From: Prevotella sp.
GTDB taxonomy: Bacteria > Bacteroidota > Bacteroidia > Bacteroidales > Bacteroidaceae
Assembly (NCBI GenBank): GCA_015060535.1
Contig: SUYH01000003.1
Coordinates: 124,001-188,000 of the forward strand
Reading direction: 5' to 3'
DNA length: 64,000 nucleotides
Shown piece by piece: positions 42,357 to 50,894 of this stretch. Under the pieces are notes generated by a model. That model saw only the letters and a program-made list of their open reading frames with translations, did no database searches and was not told the origin of the DNA. The translations under genes were made by a program, and so were the position numbers. The first letter of the stretch is position 1. Each line of letters begins with the position of its first letter.

Positions 42357-42441
42357 CTAGTAGAACTAGTATGACTAGTATGTCTAGTATAGCTAGTATA
42401 ACTAGTATGACTAGTAAGACTAGAGAGACTAGTAAGACTAG
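42357..42441 (+). repeat. CTAG nonamer array 3
   Basis: Nine uninterrupted 9-bp units (CTAGTAGAA, CTAGTATGA, CTAGTATGT, CTAGTATAG and so on) and a tenth CTAG. It starts on the base after the pgi stop codon and passes through an A9 tract into the HAD gene ATG at 42450. Same polarity relative to genes as arrays 1 and 2. Confidence 0.95.
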
Positions 42442-42449
42442 AAAAAAAA

Positions 42450-43187
42450 ATGAACAAAGCTATCAAGCAATACCTAAAGAAACACGGCTTCGGGCAATTC
42501 AGCCCGAAAGCCGTGCTTTTCGATATGGACGGCGTCATCTACGACTCGATGCCGAACCATGCCACCAGCTGGCATGAGGCCATGAGCGACTACGGACTGG
42601 ACATGCCGCTGAGCGGAGCCTACGAATACGAGGGGATGCGCGGGGTGGAGACCATCAAGTTGCTGGCGCGCCAACAGTGGGGCCGCGAGGTGAGCGACGA
42701 CGAGGCCAGCCGCATGTACGCCCATAAGTCGGAGCTGTTTGCCGCCTGTGCCCCCGCCCAGCTCATGCCAGGCATCAAGGAGCTGATGCAGCAGATCAAA
42801 GCCTGCGGACTGAAGATATGCATCGTGACGGGCAGTGCACAGCACGTGCTGCTGGACAAGCTGACCAGCGACCTCGAAGGACTGGTGACACCCGAGCTGA
42901 TGGTCACCGCCAACGATGTCAGTCACGGCAAGCCCAACCCCGAGCCCTACCTGATAGGCATGCAGAAATGCAGCGTACGGCCATGGGAATCCATCGTCGT
43001 AGAGAATGCGCCACTAGGCGTCAGAGCTGCCGTAGCAGCCGGATGTTTCACGATTGCGGTCAATACGGGTCCGCTGCCTGACGCGATGCTGCTGCAGGAG
43101 GGTGCCGACATGGTCTTCCCGCGCATGACAGCGCTCAGCGAGGCATGGAGCCGGATTTACACGTCGTCCTCGTCGGTCGTCGACTGA
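42450..43187 (+). CDS. HAD-IA hydrolase, beta-phosphoglucomutase-like
   Basis: 245-aa cytoplasmic phosphatase or phosphomutase. HAD motif I is FDMDGVIYDS (Asp25, Asp27), motif II is IVTGSAQH, motif III is HGKPNPEPYL, and motif IV is in ENAPLGVRAA. The helical cap (HATSWHEAMSDYG) is of the PGMB type. Likely sugar-phosphate substrate, agreeing with its place behind pgi. The last 31 bases overlap the convergent DUF4738 gene. Confidence 0.88.
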   Translation: MNKAIKQYLKKHGFGQFSPKAVLFDMDGVIYDSMPNHATSWHEAMSDYGLDMPLSGAYEYEGMRGVETIKLLARQQWGREVSDDEASRMYAHKSELFAACAPAQLMPGIKELMQQIKACGLKICIVTGSAQHVLLDKLTSDLEGLVTPELMVTANDVSHGKPNPEPYLIGMQKCSVRPWESIVVENAPLGVRAAVAAGCFTIAVNTGPLPDAMLLQEGADMVFPRMTALSEAWSRIYTSSSSVVD

Positions 43188-43729
43188 GCAGGGGTATCGA
43201 CATTCTGGGTGTCCATCTGCACGTCGCGCTTGATGACGAGCTCGCCCATGCGTGACAGGCGGATGACCAGCGGGATATACTCGTCGGTCTGCGGATGGCC
43301 TACGCTGGCACCGAACACGAGCCAGTCGCCATCGGCCTTGTCGAACACCAAGCCCTCGAAGATGCCCGTCCGACGGTAGTCGTCGTCAAGATAGGTGCTG
43401 AGCGACTGCTTGGTGAATGTACGGTTGAAAAACACAGAACCATCCTTGCGCTTGACCGTCAGCGTAAAGATATTATCGACAAACTGCTGTCCCGTCTCGT
43501 CCTTCACCATAGACAACGAATCGGAAGGACGACGGCTGATGCCCACCAGATAGGTCTTGCCAATCCAGTCGACAGGAATTTCGCGGTCAAACTCCGGCAT
43601 CTGGATGGGAGCCTTGGGCTTCACCTTCTCCACACGCGGAGCAATGATGTTTTCACTCTTTTTCTTTTCGCCACATGCCGTCAGCACCAGCACGATGGCA
43701 AGAATAGCTACTGTCAGAATTTGTTTCAT
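43157..43729 (-). CDS. DUF4738 lipoprotein
   Basis: 190-aa lipoprotein with signal peptide and lipobox (VLVLTACGE, Cys19). The mature part matches DUF4738, a family of Bacteroidota envelope proteins of unknown role (IGKTYLVGISRRPSD, FFNRTFTKQSLSTYL, DGDWLVFGASVGHPQTDEY). The C-terminus is acidic and Thr-rich and lies in the overlap with the HAD gene. Divergent from the DUF4230 pair; -7 box at 43755-43762. Confidence 0.8.
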   Translation of the reverse strand: MKQILTVAILAIVLVLTACGEKKKSENIIAPRVEKVKPKAPIQMPEFDREIPVDWIGKTYLVGISRRPSDSLSMVKDETGQQFVDNIFTLTVKRKDGSVFFNRTFTKQSLSTYLDDDYRRTGIFEGLVFDKADGDWLVFGASVGHPQTDEYIPLVIRLSRMGELVIKRDVQMDTQNVDTPAQSTTDEDDV

Positions 43730-43754
43730 AACCAGTTTTTATCGTTTCAGCTGA

Positions 43755-43812
43755 CAAAAGTACAAAAAAAAATACTTTTTATCGTCATTTTGACAAAATA
43801 TTATTAATTTTG
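43755..43812. promoter_or_regulatory. Divergent -7 boxes for DUF4738 and DUF4230 genes
   Basis: Minus-strand TACTTTTG at 43755-43762 and plus-strand TAATTTTG at 43805-43812. No clear -33 elements at standard spacing. GTCATTTTGAC (43785-43795) is a small palindrome between them and could be an operator. Confidence 0.5.
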
Positions 43813-43832
43813 TAGGCAATTATTCCTAAGAA

Positions 43833-44495
43833 ATGAAACGATACGCTTTGTTTTTGACCATTCTGACCCTGCTGACGGGTGCCTGTTCGTCGGAACACGA
43901 GGCACAGGAAGAGGCAGTGCCGACGGTGACGGACACGCTGCCCAACCTGGTCATGCAGATACAGAAGACCTCGCGCCTGTACACCACAGAATATCACATC
44001 CACAAAATTGTGACCCACGACGACGTGGTGCGGCTGAAGGGCAACCTGCTGCAGAAAGACTTCGACATCAGGCTGCCGCTGGGCGAGCGCAAGATAGCCA
44101 TCCCCATGGACGCCACGCTGAAGGCATACATCGACTTCAGCGACTTCTCGGACGCTAACATCGAGCGCGACGGCGACCGCATCACCATCCTGCTGCCCGA
44201 CCCGAAGGTGACGCTGACCAGCACGAAGATCAACCAGAAGGAGGTGAAGCAGTATGTGGGACTGACGCGCTCGCAGTTCACCGACAAGGAACTGACCAGC
44301 TACGAGCAGCAAGGGCGCAAGGCTATTCTCGACAACGTAGCCCACATGGACATTCTGCCCACCGCGCAGGCCAATGCCGCCCGTGTGCTCGTGCCTATGC
44401 TGACGCAGATGGGCTACCGGGAGGAGAACATCACCATCGCCTTCCGCAGGAATCTGAACATCCAACAACTGATTAACTCAAGTCTTGAAAAATGA
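43833..44495 (+). CDS. DUF4230 lipoprotein
   Basis: 220 aa with a lipoprotein signal (LTLLTGACSS, Cys18). DUF4230 region about 40-205 (YTTEYHIHKIVTHDD, GERKIAIPMDATLKAYIDF, DRITILLPDPKVTLTST). It ends in an ATGA-type overlap with a second DUF4230 gene. Function unknown; such pairs are common in Bacteroidales. Confidence 0.8.
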   Translation: MKRYALFLTILTLLTGACSSEHEAQEEAVPTVTDTLPNLVMQIQKTSRLYTTEYHIHKIVTHDDVVRLKGNLLQKDFDIRLPLGERKIAIPMDATLKAYIDFSDFSDANIERDGDRITILLPDPKVTLTSTKINQKEVKQYVGLTRSQFTDKELTSYEQQGRKAILDNVAHMDILPTAQANAARVLVPMLTQMGYREENITIAFRRNLNIQQLINSSLEK

Positions 44496-45079
44496 TGAAG
44501 TGGAAAGCGCAATACACCCTCTGGCTGATAGGCGCCATCGCTGCCGTCGTGCTGCTGACATGGCTGGTGCAGTCGGTGAAGAAGACGGAGGTGAGCATCG
44601 ACGTTGACGAACAGATCAACGTCACCCCTGAGCAGATAGAGAGCATCAAGGCCATCGGCGAATGGGAATTCCTGGCCATTGCCGACGAGGAACTGGTGGA
44701 CACCGTCCGCAAGGGCATCTTCTCGGACGACCACCTGGTACGTATCTACTACGGTACCGTCCGGCTGGGTATCAACATGCACCACGTAGAGCCCGGATGG
44801 ATCAAGGCGTCGGGCGACAGCATCGAGGTGACGCTGCCTAAAATCGGACTGCTGGATCGCGACTTCATCGACGAGGCGCGCACCAAGAGTTTCCACGAGA
44901 GCGGACGCTGGAAGCCGGAAGCCCGCGAGGCGCTGTACAAGAAGGCTTACCAGAAGATGCTGCGCCACTGCGTGACCCCTGAGAACATACGCAGTGCACA
45001 GCAGAACGGCGATGTCCAGTTCCGCCACATGATGAAGACGATGGGTTACGAACATATCAAGATTCAATGGACCAAATAA
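44492..45079 (+). CDS. DUF4230 membrane-anchored protein
   Basis: 195 aa with one N-terminal membrane helix (WLIGAIAAVVLLTWLVQSV) rather than a lipobox. DUF4230 region about 40-190 (AIGEWEFLAIADEELVDT, VRIYYGTVRLGINM, IEVTLPKIGLLDRDFID). It overlaps the previous gene by 4 bases and the symporter by 13. A lipid-anchored and an inner-membrane DUF4230 protein in one operon suggests an envelope pair. Confidence 0.8.
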   Translation: MMKWKAQYTLWLIGAIAAVVLLTWLVQSVKKTEVSIDVDEQINVTPEQIESIKAIGEWEFLAIADEELVDTVRKGIFSDDHLVRIYYGTVRLGINMHHVEPGWIKASGDSIEVTLPKIGLLDRDFIDEARTKSFHESGRWKPEAREALYKKAYQKMLRHCVTPENIRSAQQNGDVQFRHMMKTMGYEHIKIQWTK

Positions 45080-46416
45080 ACGACTTCCTGACCGACTTCA
45101 GCTCGCTGCTGTGGGGATGGCCGATGATCATCCTCCTGCTCGGCACGCATCTCTACCTGACCATCATCCTGCGCTTCCCGCAGCGTAAGATCATCACCGC
45201 CATCAAGTTGTCGATCAAGAAAGACCCTGACGCACAGGGCGACGTGTCGCAGTTCGGTTCGCTGGCCACCGCGCTGGCAGCCACCATCGGAACGGGTAAC
45301 ATCATCGGTGTGGCTACGGCCATCGCACTGGGAGGTCCTGGTGCCGTGCTGTGGTGCTGGCTGACGGGTGTGTTCGGCATCTCGACCAAGTATGCGGAAG
45401 GTCTGCTAGCCATCAAATACCGCCAGAAGACCCCCGAGGGCAAGATGATCGGTGGTCCGATGTACGCCCTGGAACAGGGCCTCCATATGAAGTGGCTGGC
45501 CATCCTGTTTGCCATCTTCACCGCCTGTGCATCGTTCGGCATCGGCAATACCGTGCAGGCCAACGCCATCTCTACCCTATCGTTCGAAGCCTACAGCATT
45601 TCGCCATACATCACGGGCATCGTGGTCAGTCTGCTGACGGGAGCCGTCGTCCTCGGTGGTGTGAAGAGCATCGCCCGCGTCTGTTCGATGCTGGTGCCTT
45701 TCATGGCCGTGTTCTATGTGCTGGGTTGCATATATATAATAGGTGTCAACGCTGAATTTGTATGGCCTGCCATCCGCCTGATCGTCGAGTCGGCATTCAG
45801 TCCGCAGGCGGCAGGAGGCGGGTTTGTAGGCACCACCGTCATGATGGCTGCACGCTTCGGTATTGCGCGAGGCCTGTTCAGCAACGAGTCGGGACTGGGC
45901 TCCGCACCCATCGTGGCTGCTGCCGCACAGACGCGTAATCCCGTGCGCCAGGCACTGGTATCGTCGTCGGGCACGTTCTGGGATACCGTCATCATCTGTG
46001 CCTTGACGGGCGTCGTCATCGTGAGCAGTGTGCTGGCCTACCCCGACATCACGTTCGAGAACGGGGCAGTGCTGACGAAGGTGGCCTTCGCCAAGATTCC
46101 CATTGTGGGCACGCCGCTGCTGACGTTCGGACTGCTGACATTTGCTTTCTCGACCATCCTGGGCTGGTGCTACTATGGCGAACGGGCCGTAGAATACCTG
46201 AAGGGCCACCGCTGGGTGATCGTCTACCGAGTGCTCTACATCGTCGCCATCTTCATCGGCAGTGTGATGAACCTCGACATCGTGTGGAACCTGGCCGACT
46301 GCATGAATGCGCTGATGGCTATTCCGAACCTGATATCGATACTGGCACTGAGTGGCATCATCGTTCACGAGACGCGCAAGTATCTGTGGAGGAACCAGCT
46401 GGAGAAGGAGATGTAA
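45067..46416 (+). CDS. Sodium:alanine symporter family (AGCS) transporter
   Basis: 449-aa inner-membrane amino-acid/Na+ symporter with about ten helices. AGCS signatures: LATALAATIGTGNIIGVATA, GGPGAVLWCWLTGVFGISTK, KTPEGKMIGGPMYALEQG and ARGLFSNESGLGSAPIVAAA. Start ATG 45067 lies within the end of the DUF4230 gene. The last 59 bases overlap convergent trmO. Alanine or glycine is the likely substrate. Confidence 0.92.
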   Translation: MDQINDFLTDFSSLLWGWPMIILLLGTHLYLTIILRFPQRKIITAIKLSIKKDPDAQGDVSQFGSLATALAATIGTGNIIGVATAIALGGPGAVLWCWLTGVFGISTKYAEGLLAIKYRQKTPEGKMIGGPMYALEQGLHMKWLAILFAIFTACASFGIGNTVQANAISTLSFEAYSISPYITGIVVSLLTGAVVLGGVKSIARVCSMLVPFMAVFYVLGCIYIIGVNAEFVWPAIRLIVESAFSPQAAGGGFVGTTVMMAARFGIARGLFSNESGLGSAPIVAAAAQTRNPVRQALVSSSGTFWDTVIICALTGVVIVSSVLAYPDITFENGAVLTKVAFAKIPIVGTPLLTFGLLTFAFSTILGWCYYGERAVEYLKGHRWVIVYRVLYIVAIFIGSVMNLDIVWNLADCMNALMAIPNLISILALSGIIVHETRKYLWRNQLEKEM

Positions 46417-47074
46417 CCCAGCGGAGCACACGCAGCACACCATCCGTCACCACAAAGATCACATCCATTCCGCGGAAAGGCATGCCATATTCGCGGCCAT
46501 CGTCCTCATGATAGTGCGGACGGGGGTCTAAGGCCAACGCCTTCTCCAACGCCACCGCATCGGCCTCGGAGAGCAGCGCGCGCAGCTCCGCAGGCATGTC
46601 CACCTGTAACTGTTTCCACGCATGCTCATCGGTGAAGCCGCCACGGGCCTCCGCATGGCTGTCGACATAGGACAGATAGGGCTTGATGTCGTAGATGGGC
46701 GTGCCGTCCATCAGGTCAGCACCTAACACGTCGATGCTCGGTGTCTTCAGGTCGATGGCGGCAATGCGCACCGACGACAGGCCCAGGTTGTTAGGACGGA
46801 AGGGCGAGCGGGTGGCCCACACCCCCATGCGCTCATTGCCGCCCAGCAAGGGAGGACGCACGGTGGCATGCTTCACGGCATCAACATTTTCGGAAAAGCC
46901 CCAGATGAGCCACAGGTAGTCGTAACGGTCCAGTCCGCGCAGGGCTTCGGCATGGGCAAAGGCGGGCTCAAAACGGATGGTGCCACGCAGTTCGCTGACG
47001 ATGCCACTCTGACGTGGTATGCCAAACTTCGAGGTGAAGGGGGAATGAAAAAATGCTATCGGTTCTATCTTCAT
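46358..47074 (-). CDS. trmO: tRNA N6-methyl-threonylcarbamoyladenosine methyltransferase (TrmO/YaeB)
   Basis: SAM-dependent enzyme that methylates t6A37 in certain tRNAs. Its TsaA beta-barrel domain starts at once (MKIEPIAFFHSPFTSKFGIP) and includes RFEPAFAHAEALRGL, LIWGFSEN and RSPFRPNNLGLSSVRI. DLMDGTPIYDIKPYLSY is also present. 238 aa. The -7 box TATCTTTG ends 4 bases before the ATG, so the mRNA may be leaderless. Confidence 0.9.
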   Translation of the reverse strand: MKIEPIAFFHSPFTSKFGIPRQSGIVSELRGTIRFEPAFAHAEALRGLDRYDYLWLIWGFSENVDAVKHATVRPPLLGGNERMGVWATRSPFRPNNLGLSSVRIAAIDLKTPSIDVLGADLMDGTPIYDIKPYLSYVDSHAEARGGFTDEHAWKQLQVDMPAELRALLSEADAVALEKALALDPRPHYHEDDGREYGMPFRGMDVIFVVTDGVLRVLRWVTSPSPAGSSTDTCASRER

Positions 47075-47078
47075 GGCA

Positions 47079-47137
47079 CAAAGATACGAATTTATTTGTT
47101 TTTATATTTCCTTTTTTTAATTTTATTTGTATCTTTG
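47079..47137. promoter_or_regulatory. Divergent -7 boxes for trmO and the AI-2E family gene
   Basis: Minus-strand TATCTTTG at 47079-47086 (4 bases from the trmO ATG) and plus-strand TATCTTTG at 47130-47137 (8 bases from the ATG at 47146). Both predict leaders of about zero to two bases. The 43 bases between are T-rich without obvious TTTG at -33. Confidence 0.55.
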
Positions 47138-47145
47138 CAGTCGTT

Positions 47146-48228
47146 ATGGAACAAAAGAAGATTACATTCGATAGTTTTGTGCGTGGAGGACTGACAACTG
47201 TGGCCATCGTCGGCCTCATCATGTTGTTGAACTACCTCAGCGGTGTGCTGCTGCCATTCTTCATGGCCTGGCTCATCGCCTACATCTTGTTCCCCATGGT
47301 CAGCTTCTTCCAGTATCGCTGCAAACTGAAGTTCCGTATACTGGGTATTCTCTGCACGTTCATCACGGTAGGCGCCCTGCTGACAGGACTGGGACTGCTG
47401 ATGATACCCCCCATCATCGAAGAAGGTGGGCGCGTGAACGACCTCATCATCGCCTACGTGTCGCACGATGAGTTCATGAGCAACATCCCCAACATGATAG
47501 AAGAATTCATCCACGAGAACGTGAAGGCCGAGGATGTCAAGGCCATCGTCACCCAGGAGGGATTCATCGACTCCATCAAGCAGGCCGTGCCTAAGGTGTG
47601 GAACGTCATCGCCCAGTCGCTCAATATCCTATCGAGCGTCTTGATGCTGACAATGGTCATCATCTACACGCTGTTTATCCTGCTCGACTACGAAGAGTTC
47701 GCCGAGGGATGGGTAGAGATGCTGCCCCGGCGGTATCGCAAGTTTGCCGTCCAGCTGGTGAAAGACGTGGAGCAGGGCATGAACAAGTATTTCCGCGGAC
47801 AGGGCTTGGTGGCCATCTGCGTGGGTGTGCTGTTCAGCATCGGATTCCTGATCATCGACTTCCCCATGGCCATCGGTCTGGGCATGTTCATCGGACTGCT
47901 GAACATGGTGCCGTACCTGCAGCTGGTGGGATTCATACCGACCATCCTGCTGGCCGTCGTCAAGGCTGCCGACACGGGCGAGAGCTTCTGGATCATCATG
48001 CTGGGCGCTCTGATCGTGTTTGCCGTCGTACAGCTCATCCAAGACACCATCCTCACGCCAAAGATCATGGGAAAGGTGATGGGACTGAACTCGGCCATCA
48101 TCCTGCTGTCGCTCTCCATCTGGGGAGCACTGCTGGGCATCCTGGGCATGATCATCGCGCTGCCCATGACGACGCTGCTCATCACCTACTACCAGAAATA
48201 TGTGGTGAAAAACAAGCCAACACAATAA
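47146..48228 (+). CDS. AI-2E family (PerM/TqsA-type) transporter
   Basis: 360-aa inner-membrane protein with eight helices. ATG 47146 (MEQKKITFDSFVRGGL) is chosen because it follows the promoter; an upstream in-frame start lies in trmO. Family blocks: LPFFMAWLIAYILFPM, the amphipathic middle (LPRRYRKFAVQLVKDVEQGM), GLLNMVPYLQLVGFIPTIL and QDTILTPKIMGKVMGLNSAI. Substrate unknown; family members export peptides, autoinducer-2 or act as Na+/H+ antiporters. It precedes a porin by 15 bases. Confidence 0.88.
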   Translation: MEQKKITFDSFVRGGLTTVAIVGLIMLLNYLSGVLLPFFMAWLIAYILFPMVSFFQYRCKLKFRILGILCTFITVGALLTGLGLLMIPPIIEEGGRVNDLIIAYVSHDEFMSNIPNMIEEFIHENVKAEDVKAIVTQEGFIDSIKQAVPKVWNVIAQSLNILSSVLMLTMVIIYTLFILLDYEEFAEGWVEMLPRRYRKFAVQLVKDVEQGMNKYFRGQGLVAICVGVLFSIGFLIIDFPMAIGLGMFIGLLNMVPYLQLVGFIPTILLAVVKAADTGESFWIIMLGALIVFAVVQLIQDTILTPKIMGKVMGLNSAIILLSLSIWGALLGILGMIIALPMTTLLITYYQKYVVKNKPTQ

Positions 48229-48243
48229 CCAATCATAAACATC

Positions 48244-49320
48244 ATGCAACAACCATTTTTCAAACGTGTCACCTTAGCCGTCCTGCTGACTGTGTTCAGC
48301 AGCACAGCCGCTATGGGACAAGGAAAAGAGGACAGCGACCTGCTGAAGGAACTGGCGGAGCGCGTCCAACTGCACGGCTACGCGCAGGGCGGTTTCAACT
48401 ACACCCACAAGGCTGGCGAGGACACACCCACCTTCGAGCTGAAACGCGTACTCTTCTGGGCCAACGCCCAAATCACTGACCGCTGGTCATTCCTCTTCAT
48501 GCACGACTTCTCGAGTGTCGTACAGGAATTCTACACCGACTATCGCTTTACACGCAACAAGGCGCTGACCGTACGCCTGGGACAGTTCAAGAACGGGCTC
48601 TCGCTGGAGAATCCGCTCTCGCCGACCGCCATGGAGGCCATCGATGTCTACTCTGAGGGCGTCACCTACCTGACGGGATGTGGCAGCGACCCGCTGCTGG
48701 GCGTGCAGTACGGACGTGACCTGGGACTGGCCATCTTCGGCGAGACCAACGACGGCAAGCTGCGCTACGAGCTGGAGGTGATGAACGGACAGGGCATCAA
48801 CAAGAAAGACGGCAACAAGGAGAAAGACTTCATAGCCCGTCTGGAGTATCGTCCCACAAAGGGACTGAACCTCGTGGCTACCGGACAGCTGGGCCGCGGA
48901 CATGCCATTGCCAACTCGCTGTACAACCCGGAGATCCATGAGGGTGACAACTACAAGCGCAACCGCTGGACGGTAGGTTTCGACTACAAATCGGCCGACT
49001 TCAACATACACGGTGAATACCTGGAAGGCAAGGACGGCAGTGCGACCAGCCGTGGTGCCTACGTGACAGGTGCAGTGCCCGTGGGCAAGGGTGTCGAACT
49101 GGTGGGGTCGTACGACTTCTTCAACTTCAACACGTCGCTGGGCATGGACCAGCACAAGGCGATAGCCGGTGTGCAGTACTGGTTCTACAAGAAATGCCGC
49201 GTGCAGCTGCAGTATGTCTACAAGAGTGCCTACACGCAGGCAGGCCAGTTTGTGCATGGTGCCAACCACGCCATCATGGCTCAGATGCAGATTCGTTTAG
49301 ATTACGCAAAGAAAAAATAA
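48244..49320 (+). CDS. Porin of the phosphate-selective O/P family
   Basis: 358-aa outer-membrane beta barrel. Signal peptide at 1-26 (ending TAAMGQG), then LHGYAQGGFNYTH and alternating aromatic strands. RFTRNKALTVRLGQFKNGLSLENP is quoted here only as its core LGQFKNGLSLENP, typical of OprO/OprP-like porins in Bacteroidota. The last strand ends MQIRLDYAKKK. Ion selectivity cannot be inferred. A heptamer repeat starts right after the stop codon. Confidence 0.85.
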   Translation: MQQPFFKRVTLAVLLTVFSSTAAMGQGKEDSDLLKELAERVQLHGYAQGGFNYTHKAGEDTPTFELKRVLFWANAQITDRWSFLFMHDFSSVVQEFYTDYRFTRNKALTVRLGQFKNGLSLENPLSPTAMEAIDVYSEGVTYLTGCGSDPLLGVQYGRDLGLAIFGETNDGKLRYELEVMNGQGINKKDGNKEKDFIARLEYRPTKGLNLVATGQLGRGHAIANSLYNPEIHEGDNYKRNRWTVGFDYKSADFNIHGEYLEGKDGSATSRGAYVTGAVPVGKGVELVGSYDFFNFNTSLGMDQHKAIAGVQYWFYKKCRVQLQYVYKSAYTQAGQFVHGANHAIMAQMQIRLDYAKKK

Positions 49321-49352
49321 ATTGTAAATTGTAAATCGTAAAATTGTAAATT
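49321..49352 (+). repeat. ATTGTAA heptamer spacer repeat
   Basis: Units ATTGTAA, ATTGTAA, ATCGTAA and AATTGTAA begin on the first base after the porin stop codon and stop 6 bases before the symporter ATG. Confidence 0.85.
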
Positions 49353-49358
49353 CTCAAG

Positions 49359-50882
49359 ATGTTCATTAAGATACTCCTTACCCTCATCTTTCTGGCCGTG
49401 ATGATTGGCGTCGGACTGTACACCCGCAAACAGGCCAGCAGTGTTGATGGATTCGTATTGGGCGGACGTGCCGTTGGTCCGTGGCTGACAGCCTTCGCCT
49501 ATGGTACCTCTTATTTCTCGGCAGTAGTCTTCGTGGGCTATGCCGGACAGTTCGGATGGAAATACGGCCTCTCGTCGACATGGATTGGCGTGGGCAATGC
49601 CGTGATCGGCTCCTTGCTGGCCTGGATCGTACTAGGTCGGCGCACAAAGCTGATGACGCAGCATATCGAGTCGCGCACCATGCCCGACTTCTTCGGCACC
49701 CGATTTGGCGATCAGGGCTTGCGCGTAGCGGCTTCGATCATCGCTTTCGTGTTCCTCATCCCCTATACCGCTGGCGTGTACAAAGGCATCTCGACGCTGT
49801 TTGAGATGGGCTTTGGCATCCCCTACGAGTATTGCGTGGTCATCATGGCCATCCTGACGGCGGTCTACGTCATTCTGGGCGGATACAAGGCGACGGCGAT
49901 GAACGACTTCATACAGGGTATCATCATGCTCTTTGGCATCGTGGCTATCATCGTGGCCGTGCTCAATGTACAGGGTGGATTCACGGCAGCTATCGAGAAG
50001 ATGGCTGCGATGCCCAGCGATGCCGACAGCACGGTGAATGGCGGCTTTGCCACGCTCTTCGGTCCTGACCCCTGGAACCTGCTGGGTGTGGTCATCCTGA
50101 CATCGCTCGGTACCTGGGGACTGCCACAGATGGTGGGTAAGTTCTACTCGATTACCGACGAGAGTGCCATCAGGCGTGGCACCATCATATCGACCATCTT
50201 CGCACTGATCGTGGCTGGCGGCTGCTACTTCCTGGGTGGCTTTGGCCGTCTGTTCGGCATGCCTCCCGTGCTGCCTAACGGCAAGCTGGCTTTCGACAGC
50301 ATCGTACCGTCAATGCTCGTGACGTTGCCCGACGTGCTCATCGCCCTCGTGGTGCTGCTGGTGCTCTCTGCGTCAATGTCGACGCTGGCATCGCTCGTGC
50401 TTACGTCCAGCTCAACGATGACACTCGACCTCATCTACCGCGACAAGAAGTCGGCACCTGGCGAGGTGGAGGATGGTAACATCGACGATATCGTAGCCGA
50501 GAAGATTGAGCGTCGTAAGGTGGTGGTGATGCGCGTGCTCATCATGTTCTTCATCGCCATCTCGCTGCTGATCGCACTGAATCCGCCCACGTTCATTGCC
50601 CAGCTGATGGGTATCTCATGGGGTGCGCTGGCTGGTGCCTTCCTCGCTCCCTTCATGCTAGGACTCTACTGGCGTGGCGTCACCACAGCCAGCGTGTGGG
50701 CATGCTTCATCTGGGGCGTGGGTATCACGGTGGTCAACATGCTCATCGGCAACCCCATCAACCCCATCAACTGCGGTGCCATCGCGATGGTAGGCGGTTT
50801 CCCTGTCGTCTGGATTGTCAGTCTGCTGACACCGAAGATGCAGCGCAGTGAGGTAGACAAGATTTTCAAATGCTATCAATAA
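49359..50882 (+). CDS. Sodium:solute symporter family transporter
   Basis: 507-aa inner-membrane Na+-coupled transporter with about 13 helices. SSS-family marks: VGLYTRKQASSVDGFVLGGR, AFAYGTSYFSAVVFVGYAG, PYTAGVYKGISTLFEMGFG and VYVILGGYKATAMNDFIQG, the last being the conserved sodium-solute symporter region. TLASLVLTSSSTMTLDL carries sodium-site residues. Substrate unknown. Follows a porin, so outer- and inner-membrane uptake may be paired. Confidence 0.9.
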   Translation: MFIKILLTLIFLAVMIGVGLYTRKQASSVDGFVLGGRAVGPWLTAFAYGTSYFSAVVFVGYAGQFGWKYGLSSTWIGVGNAVIGSLLAWIVLGRRTKLMTQHIESRTMPDFFGTRFGDQGLRVAASIIAFVFLIPYTAGVYKGISTLFEMGFGIPYEYCVVIMAILTAVYVILGGYKATAMNDFIQGIIMLFGIVAIIVAVLNVQGGFTAAIEKMAAMPSDADSTVNGGFATLFGPDPWNLLGVVILTSLGTWGLPQMVGKFYSITDESAIRRGTIISTIFALIVAGGCYFLGGFGRLFGMPPVLPNGKLAFDSIVPSMLVTLPDVLIALVVLLVLSASMSTLASLVLTSSSTMTLDLIYRDKKSAPGEVEDGNIDDIVAEKIERRKVVVMRVLIMFFIAISLLIALNPPTFIAQLMGISWGALAGAFLAPFMLGLYWRGVTTASVWACFIWGVGITVVNMLIGNPINPINCGAIAMVGGFPVVWIVSLLTPKMQRSEVDKIFKCYQ

Positions 50883-50894
50883 TACGTTAACACG

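Noticed and set aside
47598-48479. 293-residue plus-strand frame
   Set aside because: Out of frame across the AI-2E transporter and porin genes, His/Arg/Pro-rich shadow.
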